A stretch of 64,000 nucleotides of DNA from Erigeron canadensis (Eukaryota > Streptophyta > Magnoliopsida > Asterales > Asteraceae), in the NCBI RefSeq assembly GCF_010389155.1, contig NC_057766.1:35287516-35351515 (forward strand), given 5' to 3'. The notes beneath the pieces were generated by a model, which was not told the DNA's origin, ran no database searches, and worked only from the letters and a program-made list of their open reading frames with translations. A program made the position numbers and the translations under genes. Every line of letters starts with the position of its first letter. The first letter of the stretch is position 1. This document shows, piece by piece, positions 1-11,541 of the stretch.

Positions 1-1100
1 GAGATTTTAAACAAAAATTTGCTAATACTTTCTATATTATTATTAAATTGATGCATTTACATGATGTATTTATTTCCCAAATCTTTTATTAACTAAAACA
101 CAGCTGCTTTAATAACTTATCCACCAATCATATCTCTTAATTTTTCTAAATTTTCAATTTTGACTTTTATTGACTTTTTATTATTATATAAAAAAAACAC
201 ATATAAATGTCGACCATGATGCTATTAAAATTAAAAAACTTTAAGATAAATATCACATTATTAAGAAAATATTAAAAATAAAAAATTGATACTTACCATG
301 TATCCTAATCCAAATCAGTTTCTTACACAATATTTAATTAAATAAATATACATTATATAGATATTTGTAGATATAAATATTTAATTTAATATCTAATATA
401 ACAACTCTAGATCCTACCCTAAACACAATACAAATCGTAAAACATAGATTGATATACAACAAATCTAGATCCTACCTTTAGAGCTCCGGGGTAATTATGT
501 TGAACGAAAGTCGAGCTCCGTTATAAGTATGAGTAGCTTTACCTGTACGAAGGTGACTTCGTATTCTGCTTCGGGTACGGAGCTAGAGCTCTGTATGGGT
601 ATATCATCACTAATCAACCTGGGTTCAACCCGGGTTAACTGATAAACGTTTTGCAGATAAACCGAATGTTACCCAGGTACCTTTAAAATATGTTGTTATA
701 CTAAAATGTATAATAACAACGTTAAATAAGTTGAAAAGTTATAATAAATTATTATGTAAAAAACGAAAATACACGGAAACAATAATTGTGTAGTTGTAGA
801 CACACGTTAAAACACATTCGGTTAGTAAAAACCAAAAAAAAAAAAACATTATCTAGAAAGAAAAAACCACCATAGTTTTCGGCCTATTATAACAATAAAA
901 ATAAGGTGAATAAAATTTACATAATAATGAGGACATTTAATAAAAATCTATATTAATGATACATATTTAAAAAAAAACAATATTTTGAATTTCAAATAAA
1001 AAAGTATGATGATGTCATAATTAAATTAAAACGATGTGTGGTAATACAACTTTTAAAAAATCTTATGTGTAACGACTCAACCCGAAAAGACTTTTTTTTT
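1..1100. other. AT-rich intergenic DNA, no gene seen
   Basis: No open frame with recognisable protein content and no terminal repeats were found. A slightly GC-richer island with several GAGCTC motifs lies near 480-600, and CCCGGGTT-type motifs near 620-640. It may be old transposon sequence, but nothing identifies it. Confidence 0.5.
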
Positions 1101-1103
1101 TTA

Positions 1104-1265
1104 TAGAAAATTCACAACCAAGATGAAGTAAATTTATACCCAGGATGAAGTAAACTTTAGAACCATGATAAAGAAATTTCATAACCAAGATAAAGAATTT
1201 TTCAGAACTAAGATGAAGAAAATTTCAGAATATAGATGTAGAACATTTTAGAACCAAGATGAGTA
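1104..1265. repeat. Degenerate short tandem repeat (about 25-30 bp unit)
   Basis: Units of the form 'AGAACCAAGATGAAGAAAAT' recur about six times with substitutions (AACCAAGATGAAG, ACCCAGGATGAAG, ACCATGATAAAG, ACCAAGATAAAG, ACTAAGATGAAG, ACCAAGATGAG). This is seen directly. It has no coding frame and no clear association with the SINE that follows. Confidence 0.7.
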
Positions 1266-1335
1266 CTTAAAAGACTTGAAATATTTCACCAATAATTATT
1301 GTACTTCAAAAATAGATTAAAGACACATTAATGAA

Positions 1336-1448
1336 GCTTACCTCTCCCATATGGAAGCAGTCTTTCTACCTTTATGTAGAGGTAAGACTGTCTACAGCTT
1401 ACCTCCCCCAAACCCCGCGCAGGGATTGGGTCCTGTTGTTGTTGTTGT
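1336..1448 (+). mobile_element. 5'-truncated SINE with (GTT)n tail and 13-bp target duplication
   Basis: The body contains AGCAGTC, TCTACCTTT, GAGGTAAGACTGTCTACA and CCCCCAAACCCCGCGCAGGG segments and ends in GTTGTTGTTGTTGT. This matches the 3' half of plant SINEs of the tobacco TS type, which end in GTT repeats (family knowledge). The direct repeat ACACATTAATGAA lies on both sides (1323-1335 and 1449-1461), the expected mark of LINE-assisted insertion. The tRNA-like 5' half with A and B boxes is missing, so this copy is 5'-truncated. A related, longer copy lies on the minus strand at 62640-62940. The exact family name was not tested by database search. Confidence 0.8.
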
Positions 1449-1461
1449 ACACATTAATGAA

Positions 1462-2150
1462 ACTTCCATTCATAAGGACATATCCAATTTTTCATATTCA
1501 CAACCAAATGGGTCGTTTACCTAAATTACCCAAGTTGTCAAAGCACCCATTTGCCACAATGTCAACTACAAACTTCCAAATTCAGGATTAGAAGACTCAA
1601 AATGATGCCATTACAACACTTTCATACAAAAAGACACAAAATGAACTAAGAGCCATGATGAGGTAGGATGAACTAGGTCTCTACCAAAAATATCATTCTA
1701 TCTTAAATGACCCAAAATACCTTCAAGTCTACTAGCACTTCAAGAGTCAACACTTCAAATCAACTAGAGTTAGTTACTTCTTCCGGAACCACCTATAAAA
1801 AGGTAAACAACTAAAAAGGTAAGCTAACGCTTAGTGAATACATTCATATACAATTACACACATAATGAAATGAATACATGAAAACCATATCATAGGTTTA
1901 ATACATCACAATACCGTCTCAATCATGCTCACAGTTATACTACCAAGTAATTTATGAAAAACATAAAACAATTTCACAAATAAACCAAGTTATTCCATGC
2001 GCAAACCACGTTGTCACGCCCCGTAAAGTCCATCAACAATACACTTACCGAGATACCAAGGATTGTATACACTACAATATTACACAAATACAAAACATGT
2101 AACTCCATGCCATCAAGTATTCACTTCAAATATGGTATTCAACAACCAAT
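1462..2150. other. Intergenic DNA, nothing recognised
   Basis: AT-rich sequence without protein motifs or terminal repeats. Short open frames here match no known domain. Confidence 0.45.
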
Positions 2151-2154
2151 TCAC

Positions 2155-2315
2155 GTTGCCATACCCCGCGTGGTCTTACATCACATGCCATACTCCTCGT
2201 ATGGTCTTACATCACATGCCATACTCCCCATATGGTCTTACCATGATTATCCATGACCATACGCCAGACCCCGTATGGTCTTTCCATGGTTAGCCATACC
2301 CTGTATGGTCTTAAT
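2155..2315. repeat. Minisatellite of CCATAC...GTATGG units
   Basis: Five or so units of about 30 bp, each with the inverted pair CCATAC / GTATGGTCTTA: GCCATACCCCGCGTGGTCTTA, GCCATACTCCTCGTATGG, GCCATACTCCCCATATGG, ACGCCAGACCCCGTATGG and GCCATACCCTGTATGG. Every unit could fold into a small hairpin. The two open frames crossing it only reflect the repeat period and are not called. Confidence 0.75.
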
Positions 2316-2797
2316 CCCATCAAAACATAACTATGGTTTCCCTCCCCGTCATTCATGTGATTGACCCAATATGTATATAATCGTATATAAATGTACTTAC
2401 CTTAATAACGAACAACCAAGCCCATGGTGGCCACGAGAACGCACATTATTGCTTTGAACCTATCTTATCACAACATGCATAAAACGTCATATTCGGTCTC
2501 TTGGCTAGCTCAACCTAGTCATACTAGCAATTCACTAGCATTCCTAACCCAAAATCGTTTTACTTTGTTATTGAGTTGCTTTTTATTCAAAATTTCACTT
2601 GTTTACTTCAGTTAATGTTAAAATTACAAAAAAGGATTAATTTAGTTATCTTAAAAATATTGGGGTGTTACATTATGTCATCACAATCTTTATTTATTTA
2701 TATAATAGCTTTGAATTAAAACATTTTACGTATATCTTTAACTTAAAAATCAAAAGCGAGTTAAATCTATGAAGATCTAATATTGATAATGTTGTAA

Positions 2798-2835
2798 ACC
2801 CCGTGTCCAGTATTGGACACGAGTCTAAAATATAG
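2798..2835 (+). mobile_element. Degenerate Helitron 3' terminus
   Basis: A hairpin (CCGTGTCCA...TGGACACG, with an extra C) is followed by TCTAAAATATAG. The same layout, hairpin then TCTAAAATCTAG and a T, closes the two better-preserved copies ending at 44521 and 47255, and the words TATTGATAATGTTGTAA before the hairpin are shared with the 44.5 kb copy. The final CTAG is altered to ATAG here. The 5' end of this copy was not located. Confidence 0.6.
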
Positions 2836-4019
2836 TAACACTAATACAAGGATTGTAGAAAAATTAAAGATTCATGAATTCGATGCAAATGCATTATTGG
2901 ATGCATAAAACAAAATGTGTTAGTTTTTGGTTTTGACGAATCAACGTATGAATTGTTAAAATCTTATATAAAGAAAATAATTATAAAATTGTTTATATAA
3001 TTTATAGATTTATAATGCATCAAAATAAAGTTTTAAATGTTATAATCTTGTTCTTATTATAAAATAATGATACATAAATAAATTAAAAAAGATAGTAACT
3101 TTAAAAAGATAGTAAATAAACAATTTGTTTTTATAATTCTATAAAACAAAATTTAGTGGCGTTAAAAGCCAATAAACAAAAAATATATTAATACCTAAAT
3201 TAAAAAAATTAAAAATTAATTATGATGTCATCTTTTGTAAAACATGGTGTAGGAAAGGATCTCATGTTGCCACATAGGAATTTTTTTTAAAAACATTCTA
3301 AAAACAATTTTGTTTTATTAGGTATAGAGATATTATGAATACACATAATACCTTAAGAAAATTGTATAAGGAGAAAGATTGGATCACAATACTAATTGTT
3401 CTATTTATTTTATGGATAATGATATATGAATTTAATTGGTATGCCAAAAAATCAACACAATTAAAAGATGATGACATGTGTAATAATCAAGGGATAAGAT
3501 CAAAAAAGATAATTAGTGGAATTCACTTGTCAAATTTTTAATAATTATAGGTTGATTTTTAGACATCTGAGTTAGATTGAATAATCATTTTTCTTATTTA
3601 TTTTTGATCAATTATTAAGAGATATTTTTGTGTCAACTTATTATTTTTTTGTAACCAACTATCAAGATATTGTCATATACAATATTAATTAGTGGAATTC
3701 ACTTGTCATGATGTATGCAACTATTTCTCTTTTATTTGTCTTGATATAGTCATATACAATATTAATTTTACTATTAAGTTAAATTAAAAGATATATGTAC
3801 ACTTTAATATTTTTTAAGAATTTGAAATGAGCAACATTCTTATTTTATATATATAAATATATATAACTTTAATTTCAATGAATGCTTATTATGAAAAAAT
3901 CTTTCTCTTCAAATATTGAAAACATTTTGATTATAACAGATTTAATCATAAAATTTTAGGTTTATATGTTTTTACTTCTTTATGAAAATCCTAAATTCCT
4001 CTATTTAAGGAAAGAGTTA
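2836..4019. other. AT-rich intergenic DNA with a short dispersed repeat
   Basis: The phrase TTAGTGGAATTCACTTGTC occurs near 3515 and 3692, and a diverged version with the same downstream text (AGGTTGA.TTTTAGACAT) occurs near 7920-7985. The 68-codon frame at 3335-3541 overlaps this repeat, matches no family and is not called. No gene is supported. Confidence 0.45.
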
Positions 4020-4022
4020 TAA

Positions 4023-4641
4023 GGGTGGGGAAATTGCCTTACCAGTTACTACCTCTTCTCGCTTTTTCTCATCCTCTCCGCTCGTTCCCTAATTGCACGG
4101 AATGCTTCCCCGCCCCTTTCCACCTTTTTTATTTTTTAATTATTAAATGTTAAAGTTAATACAAATTTTTTATGTATATACAAAATTAAACACTATATAA
4201 ACATTTATTAAAATAGTTTAAAAAATACAAAATTTTTAAATACTACAAATATAAAAACATATTAAAGTATGTTGAAAAAAATAATAAAAAATTTTTTTTT
4301 TACAAAAAACAAAAAAAAACCATTTTAAGCCATTTTAATAAAAAGTTAAAAGTTTAGGGGGTAAACTGTAAAACTGAACTTAAATATATTGACTTTTGTT
4401 GCTCCTCCAGTCCGCCTACTGCACCTGTCTTCCCCAAAAACACGCCCCTGTCTTCTCTATAAAACATATATATATATATATATATATATATGGAAATGGA
4501 TTAACAGTCAACCAATCGAGATGAGCCCGGGACAACCCTCTCCAATCTCCTCCCCACCCTACCGGTACTGGTACCACGGGGCGGTGTTCCCTTAGGTATC
4601 GTACCGGTACTTATTCGCTCTCCGCCTCACTCTGCCCACCC
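4023..4641. mobile_element. PIF/Harbinger-type MITE with TAA target duplication
   Basis: The left end is TAA|GGGTGGGGAAATTG and the right end, reversed, reads TTA|GGGTGGGCAGAGTG, so imperfect terminal inverted repeats are bounded by TAA at 4020-4022 and 4642-4644. TSDs of the form TWA are diagnostic of PIF/Harbinger elements. The interior has no transposase; it contains a (TA)n run at about 4467-4491. The TIR resembles that of the full element at 52686-54656, which might have supplied the transposase (inference). Confidence 0.65.
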
Positions 4642-4899
4642 TAAGAAAGTTAGTTTATAAATGAGTCAATTGTCTTCAATGAACGACCTTTTATGGGAGG
4701 ATTAGGACCCCCAATGGAATAACTTGAAGAGTAAAATTAGAAAAATCATAATCATTAAATTTAAATTAAAGGTCAAAATTCAATAATTATTTTTGAATTT
4801 AATGGTTAAGTTTCCTCCCACTTGATTGGGGAGCTTGAAGGAATCCTAATCATTTAATGGAAAAAGTTACTTTTATTTGAAATTACCCACTCTACCCTT

Positions 4900-5140
4900 G
4901 ATAAACTTATCTATAATTCTACACCATAAATTTTATCTTACTAATTTACACGATAAACATTTGTATATCTTACTCTGTATAAAATATTTACAATACATTC
5001 TTTACATCAGTTATAATTACATCGACCGACAACACTCGAGACCACCACCACCACCACAAATAGTCACCATCATCACCATCCATCGCCAAATCCACTAGAC
5101 CATCGTCGCAACGATTATCGATACATTATGTGAGTACCAT
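4900..5140 (+). mobile_element. Possible degenerate Helitron-related fragment
   Basis: It contains TTTACATCAGTTATAATTACATC followed by a run of CACCACCACC and CATCACCATC triplets and a CACTAGACCATCG tail. The same order, ATCAATTA...CATC then CACC-rich triplets then a GTACGG/CTAG-like tail, is seen near 41260-41380 and, in reverse complement, beside the CTAG ends at 40202, 40807 and 41517. Assignment rests on this shared order only. Confidence 0.35.
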
Positions 5141-5185
5141 GCTACTTTTAAATGACATTTTTTCTATTGATATTGTTGATACGGT

Positions 5186-5324
5186 ATATGGGAGGTGATC
5201 CCTACACAACATGTTTTGCCATACACAACAATGTATGCATTATATGATTGTATAGTACAACTGTATAATGCATACGGTGTTGTATATGACTAAAAATGGT
5301 TGTGTAGGGATCATTTCCCATATC
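5186..5324. mobile_element. Foldback MITE, about 140 bp
   Basis: Left arm TATGGGAGGTGATCCCTACA and the reversed right arm TATGGGAAATGATCCCTACA pair across almost the whole element; the arms continue through ACACAAC and AATGTATGCATTATA-type text to a small central loop near 5255. No coding capacity. Target duplication may be TA; superfamily unresolved. Confidence 0.65.
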
Positions 5325-5660
5325 ATTACTTGCACCATTTTCTTTTCTTTGTAAGTATACTTCGGACTATAAAGGGCAAGAGTGTAGTGCCACAAAATTG
5401 GCAAATTGGCAAATTTTCAACCAATCACACGACGCCATGTGGTTTTGCCAAATTGTTGCCGGTCCTTGCCAAATGCTTGCCAAAGTAGGTGGTCTAGTGC
5501 AAAAAATTAGCCAAACTTGCCAAAAAAAAAGACAAAGAAGAAAAAAACAAAAAATGGAGTATATTTGTACTAGCCAAAATTTGCTATGGTTACCATCGGC
5601 CAAAACATGCCGACGTCACTTGCCAAACTTACCAGTTAAACTTGCCAAATCACATGCTAT

Positions 5661-6892
5661 CAGTGGCGGATTTAGAGTACAACGAGGGGGTCACCACCCC
5701 CTCCTCAACCTAGATTTGTTAGTAAGTTTTTAAATTTTTCAAACTCATTAGGCATTTAGGCCCCTATATAGAAATAAGAAAACAACAATGGTTGGAAAGA
5801 AATGAAATGAAAGAAGACAGAAAGAAAGAAACTTGCTAGAAAACTTTTTGGTGGTGGTGGTGAAATAATGCCTAAAATGGTGGTGGTGGGCATGATATAA
5901 TTTGCAGGTTTTAGTTTCAATCGATGAAGATGAAAAGTTTATAATGTTTGTCAATTTAAATCCTTCTTGTATGTTAAAGTTTCCATTTAATCCTTAAACT
6001 TTTAAAGTTTTTATCTACTACGACATAATGCATAGTACTTGAATATTACTGTACTACTATTATACTCGTATTTATCAACTTATGCTTAGTACTTCATAAA
6101 TTATGATTTTTTGCTACTTTAATTATATTTAGGCATAATCTTCAAAAGTTGTAAGTTTATAAATACGTTTAACATAATACAATTATCGTAAGAATAAACT
6201 TGTTTTTTTTTTTTTAATATATTGTAATCCTTTAACTATTGTGTTGGTAGTATAAAAATTTAGTAAGGCATATTTTTTCCGTTTAATTATGAGTATAAAA
6301 TACTTAGGACTAGACCTTGTTTATATGTCGATATATATATTTCTGTGTAGATTATATAAATTTTGAAAGAATTAGGGTAATGAAGGGAACCCTGGTCCCG
6401 GTATCATAATTGAAAAAATTTCGTGATAAATTTTAATTTTTCCGCCCCTAACCATAGTTGTCAAACTCGTACCAGTCGAGTCAAAACAAAGGGTAAAGGA
6501 GGCGACTCGATAGGATGACTCGTTTTACTCAAGACTCGTAACATGACTCGTGTTTTGTGGTGCGAGTCAGTACGAGTTATGTTCCGAGTCACGAGTCACA
6601 AAATAATTTTTATTTTTATTTTTTTTTTAATTTTTTTTTAAACATAACTCTATTATATGCTTTTAAATTTAATTTGATTTTAATTGTATCTTCTATTTTT
6701 AGCTTAATACATTAACACATTACAATATTTCTACAATAAATACTTGCACATAATTATAAAAATACCATATTTTCAAATATCCTGACACTTACTGATTCAA
6801 GTCACGAGTCAAAAAATCAGATTTCGAGTCGAGTTGAGATTTACGAGTCGACAACTATGCCCCTAACTATATAAAAGTCTGGATCCGTCAGT
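5661..6892. mobile_element. Mutator-like non-autonomous element, 9-bp target duplication
   Basis: ACATGCTAT lies immediately outside both ends (5652-5660 and 6893-6901). The ends are imperfect inverted repeats: CAGTGGCGGATTTAGAGT at left and ACTGACGGATCCAGACT (reversed) at right. A 9-bp duplication is the signature of the Mutator superfamily. The interior is AT-rich and non-coding. It inserted into the TTGCCAA-rich element and later received the hAT-like insertion at 6453-6859. Confidence 0.8.
6453..6859. mobile_element. hAT-like MITE, 8-bp target duplication
   Basis: CCCCTAAC flanks the element on both sides (6445-6452 and 6860-6867), and CATAGTTGTC is the perfect terminal inverted repeat, with further pairing of ACTCGTA-type text inside. 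An 8-bp duplication indicates the hAT superfamily. GACTCG/CGAGTC words are repeated in both sub-terminal regions. No transposase is encoded. It is the innermost of three nested elements. Confidence 0.8.
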
Positions 6893-6959
6893 ACATGCTA
6901 TAGGCTTGTCAATTTGACAAACCTTACCAAAACTTGTCAAAAAAACACCCTTGCCCATA

Positions 6960-8280
6960 ACATTGTTTATACGTTGGAAAGAAGGAAGTAGAGTAGATCA
7001 AACTGGATGGATTTGGGCTAGGAAAAATGATGTCATGGTGTGTGTATGTATGCATATCTTCTGACATCTGAGTTATGCACTGGGACCTAACTGGGAGACT
7101 GCCAAAAGTAATTATTAGTCAGATTTGATTGGTCATGAATGGTTACATCAAACCTTTTCATTTTGATTTGCCATTTTTTACAATATTAATCGAGGGATGT
7201 TTGTACCTACATATGCACCAGTTCCATCTTTTAGTTTTTTGTTCAATTACATATATATGGTACAACAGGTATAATTTTAGCGTCCATCATTTCATATCAA
7301 TTATCTTATCGATCACCCCCCCGTTATATATGGCTTTTATCCATTGGGAGGGTCGTCACCTGAAATTATTCCCTGCCTGCCCTTGTCAACAACCACAATA
7401 CGTCCCAAAACTACATACAGTAATTATATATTTAGCCTTTTTTTGTTTTGACAGAAAGAATAGGTACCCACAACATCCAATTATTAACACTTAAGTTTGA
7501 TTTGCTATATCGTAAGTCGATTTTGAGGATAAGAATACCCAAGTAAATGATATCCCTAATTTAGTTGGTCATGTGACAAGATCAAATTTGACTTATTTTA
7601 AAACATTAGAACAAATTAATTTGCTGGATTGAGTTCTGTTTTTAGTTACATGAAATTTTGGTGTATAGCGACTCAAAATGGCATAAAGTTTTCAAGAAAA
7701 TAAAGGAGACAAAATACAATGTCATACCATGAAGTCATGAACATCATTAAAACTTTTGACAACATGGAATTGAATATGAGATGTCGTGGCATGTCTCATA
7801 TAGTCATATGGATTAGAAAATTTTGGCATAGCATAATATACCTTTAGTTGTTAACAAAACAGTTGGTTAAGTTTAAGATTATATGAAAAATCAAGGGCAA
7901 GTTTAAGAATTAAAAGAGAATTAGTGGAATACACATGTTAAATTCTTAAGGTTTTAGGTTGACTTTTAGACATATTTGTTAGGTTGATTATTTTTACATT
8001 AATTGTTTCAATCTAGCTAGCTCAGTCGTTTTCAAATTAATTACTACATGGATATATATATATATACGGCTTGTATCATCATAACCTTTAGTACACGGGG
8101 ACTAAACGAGTGTACGTGGCTGTGGGCAGTACCGGGGGTTTAGAAAGAAAACAGATCAATCGATCCATCGAAGGTATATGGCAATATAGTTTGCTGACGT
8201 ACGTAGTAAATATATAAAACAAAATATATATATATATATATATGTAGTGACCCGGCCCCGTCAGTGGACTGTAGTTCATT
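6960..8280. other. Intergenic DNA, no gene recognised
   Basis: Only low-complexity stretches (for example TA runs at 8048-8066 and 8225-8243) and unmatched short frames are present, plus the diverged copy of the 3.5 kb repeat at about 7916-8005. The 121-codon frame at 7129-7494 has no family features and no codon-level sign of selection visible by eye. Confidence 0.4.
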
Positions 8281-8299
8281 GGTAATCGGAGACATTACC

Positions 8300-8500
8300 A
8301 CTGAGGATAGCCAAAATATATATATAAACAGACACCCACCCACCATGCACTGTGTCTCTCTCTGTCTGGTTTTTCCATAAAGACGCAAATATTATCACAC
8401 ACACACAACATTGTTTTTCACCTTACACACTACTACTGCTTCTCTTTTTGTGCCCCACTGTTCTTCTACACCTCCTAGGGTTTCAACACATATATATTTG
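8300..8500 (+). promoter_or_regulatory. CT/CA-rich, leader-like tract of unknown use
   Basis: The stretch CACCCACCCACC...TGTCTCTCTCTGTCTGG...CACACACACA...CTACTACTGCTTCTC resembles plant 5' leader or promoter-proximal DNA, with TATATATATA just upstream. No reading frame of a known gene follows within several kilobases. It could be a distal first exon or enhancer of the BELL gene downstream, or just microsatellite sequence. Only its composition is seen. Confidence 0.2.
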
Positions 8501-9284
8501 CATTTGATATTATAATATAAATGTAGAGCGTACGTAGTATAACATAGTTACATATTTTACTTGTACTACGTATAGTACGTATTTAAGTTGTTTATGTGTA
8601 TTGAATGCATCAAAGCTTTAAACAGAAGTTTTGACATGGACTTGTAAATATTCGGACAATTAATAAAGTACGAGTACATTTTTAATTTATTTATTATTAT
8701 AAACCAAAGCTAGATGCAAACATTACACCTCATCCTAGCTAGCTAGAGCTGCAAATAGGAATTAGACGACTATGATATGATTTTTGATATATTTCATTTA
8801 TACCCGCGCGCCCATTTAATTTATATATTACTCTATAATGTATGTTACTACTCGATTTTTTAATTTGTTTCTCGTCTTTTCTTTCTAAAAACTAATCCAA
8901 CATATATCAACTTCATTGGTGTACAGATCGATCATGTTAATTGGATGTATGTTAAATATCTCTACTCTTTCGAAGTATATATATATATAGTCAAAAACAG
9001 TTTTGGATGTAGTGTCTCGCTCGACCCTCATATATATGAATATGCCTTTGTATACCTTAATTATCCTCTTTTGTACTTAGAATCTAGCTATATGTGTAGA
9101 ATTGGGTGGTGTTGTCGAGGTTCGTCTTCTTTATGCATTATTTGTGGAATTTTTAATTTACAATGTTTGTATGGTTTGAAGTGGCCGATGGTTCTACGTA
9201 CCTATATATTCATAATATTGGGTGGGTACGGTGCAACTATATATGGTACTTATGAGAATGTTAAGTCTTTGATTTAAGACCTTG

Positions 9285-9818
9285 TGCACAACAAAAATGT
9301 TAATTGCTCACAATTATTTTCTCGCAATTTCTAAAAAATGTAAAAAAAAAATGTTAATTTGTTCACATTTAAAATTGTATTAAAAAAAACTCACTTTTAT
9401 AAGTGTGAAAAATTAATAAAGTCATACTTTTTTTTACATGTATAGATAAAATGTTCACACTTAAAAGTGTGAAAAAATGTCAAACATTTTTACACTTAAA
9501 CGTGTGAGAGCTAATTTGTCACACTTAAATTCCTCGTACTTCCTCTTGTGTGAGGAAATTTGGTGTCACAAATTACTTCCACACTTTTAAAGTTTTAAGT
9601 GTGAACAATTATATATTTTTATACACTTGAAAATGTAAATTTTTGTTTCTACATATATAATTGTGAAATTTTTTTGATCCTTTAACTTTATTCATACTTT
9701 TAAATGTGAGTTCTTTTTCACGCATTTATAAGTGTGAATAAATTAATAATTTTTTTAATATTTTTAAAAGTGTGAAAAAATGAGTGTTAAGAAATAACAT
9801 ATTTGTTGTATTGATGTT
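9285..9818. mobile_element. CACTA-like non-autonomous element with repeated palindromic subterminal motif
   Basis: Left ACAACAAAAATGTTA and reversed right ACAACAAATATGTTA form imperfect inverted ends, similar to the CACTACAA-type ends of plant CACTA elements, though the first bases are not preserved. Between them the word CACACTT(A)nAAGTGTGA and its halves recur at least ten times in both orientations; dense subterminal repeats are typical of CACTA elements, where the transposase binds. No coding sequence. Assignment is inferred. Confidence 0.5.
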
Positions 9819-9819
9819 A

Positions 9820-11260
9820 AAGATGTTGTCACCCATTAACACTTTTTTTTTTACACTTTTAGATAAGGTTCTAACTTCTAACACGGTTGATATATTCTGG
9901 TTCTCTAGCTACAAATATATATGTATATTAGAATTTCTAACAACAAAAAATGCTAAGAATTAAACTAGACAAAGGGGAAGGGGCGGCAGAAGAGAAGAAA
10001 TAAGTATAGGATTTAGTATAAAACAATATATTGATAATTAACCACCGGATTCAAATTAAAAGCAACATTTATCAAATTTTGTGAAGCTAAACTGGATAAA
10101 GTAAAAAGGAAAAATGTTATATTTTACTCCTAGCTTGGAATTTGTAAATAGCACTATTGCAATAATTCGTTCATGAGGTTTCTATAATTAGTTTGGTTAT
10201 ATTTTGTAGGTGGAGATATTGATGATGGCTTACCAAAAAATCCACAAAAGGATTAGAAATTAGTTGAACCAATCGAATTTAACGTGTAACCGGATGGCTA
10301 ATCATCTTCGAATGGCCCATTTTATGTTACTTGTCTTTTAATTAACTCCCCATGCTTAGGATTAAGCTTATATTTTAATGATGTTTTCACATAAGTTATA
10401 CCAAACTCCTAAATATTGTAACGACTTAGTAGTTAGCATTCGATACATACTAATAACATCTAATTGGACAGTATCTACGCGGATCTCATGCCTGAATGTA
10501 AAATATAAAATATAAACCACCATCAAGGTGATAAAGTATTACATAAGTCTTTATGTTGCAACTATCCTTGAAGTATTTGGATGATGTACATGTATGGAAA
10601 ACAGTCTTATGTTCCAACTATCCTTGAAATATTTTTGATATGATGTATTGCCTGGCCTGAAAACATTGCACACATGCAGTTAAAAATTCGAATGTCCAGA
10701 TAACTTAAATGAAAAAAAACCTCATAAAATTTATGTAATTTTTAAATACAAAAAATATATAAATATAATATATTTATATGCAATTAATTAAGCTGATATC
10801 TTATGATAAAGAAAAAAAATATATATATATATAATGGAGACAAGAAATATTGTATAGTCTGTAAAGGGGTGAGGTTCGCAGGGCACATCCAATAAACCCA
10901 CGTCAAGTCCAAGTGGGGAAAACCAAATAGTGATTCAAATGGCAACCACGTAATATGTTCCCAATTTAAGGTCCTAAAAGAAAAATATAATTATTAGCCT
11001 CCCTTTTAAAGGTATGCCTTTTTGTTGACGAACAACTTTATTAGTTCATGGTACTTAAAATGCAATTAAAAACAGATAGAATAATTTAACAACTCGTTTA
11101 CTCAATATAAAGTTTTCTTGTACGAGGCATTTTAATTATAACCACTTTAAGAATCTCGTGAGTGTGGCCAATCCTTCTTATTTAAGTTCGTTATCTAAAT
11201 TAGAACAACACATATACGAATATGTATTAATATGTTATGTTACGCATATATTATATGGTT
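9820..11260. other. Intergenic DNA, one short duplication
   Basis: Two diverged copies of TCTTATGTTGCAACTATCCT / TCTTATGTTCCAACTATCCT occur about 60 bp apart near 10545 and 10605. Otherwise nothing but AT-rich DNA is visible. Confidence 0.4.
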
Positions 11261-11263
11261 CTG

Positions 11264-11335
11264 GTTCAAATAAAACAAATTCTTTTTCTATATTAACTAT
11301 AAATCTCGATAAATTATGAAGTATTCGTATATTAG

Positions 11336-11369
<34 letters not shown>

Positions 11370-11541
11370 ATATATTCATTTCGGTACATCAAATTTATTA
11401 TGGTTCAAATAAAACAAATTCTTTTTCTATATTAACTATAAATCTCGATAAATTATGAAGTATTCGTATATCAGCTTATATATATAGCTTATATATATAT
11501 ATATATGTGATATATTTATTTCGGTACATCAAATTTATTAT
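11264..11541 (+). repeat. Tandem duplication, two copies of about 139 bp
   Basis: GGTTCAAATAAAACAAATTC through TTCGGTACATCAAATTTATTAT is present twice head-to-tail (about 11264-11401 and 11402-11541). The copies differ mainly in the length and arrangement of an internal (TA)n tract, which may have mediated the duplication. Confidence 0.85.

Larger units (their letters stand above)
5374..6956. mobile_element. Outer TIR element (GGGCAAG ends, TTGCCAA-rich), host of two nested insertions
   Basis: The left end GGGCAAGAGTGT and the reversed right end GGGCAAGGGTGT are inverted repeats; both sub-terminal regions carry many TTGCCAA/TTGGCAA (right side TTGTCAA) words. The flanks are A/T-rich (…ATAAA and ATAAC…), so the target duplication cannot be fixed. 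The element is interrupted at 5661-6892 by a Mutator-like element. The 111-codon frame at 5398-5733 is a by-product of the repeats. Superfamily uncertain. Confidence 0.6.

Noticed and set aside
2155..2315. CRISPR-like array of hairpin repeats
   Set aside because: Units are adjacent and diverged with no unique spacers, and the genome is that of a plant.
5398..5733. 111-codon plus frame
   Set aside because: Lies inside the TTGCCAA-rich TIR element and crosses a transposon border at 5661.
7129..7494. 121-codon plus frame
   Set aside because: No domain, no homology recognised, biased hydrophobic/Tyr/His composition of random AT-rich sequence.
8945..9277. 110-codon plus frame with several Cys and Tyr
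   Set aside because: Composition follows TA-rich microsatellite context; no family or splice context.
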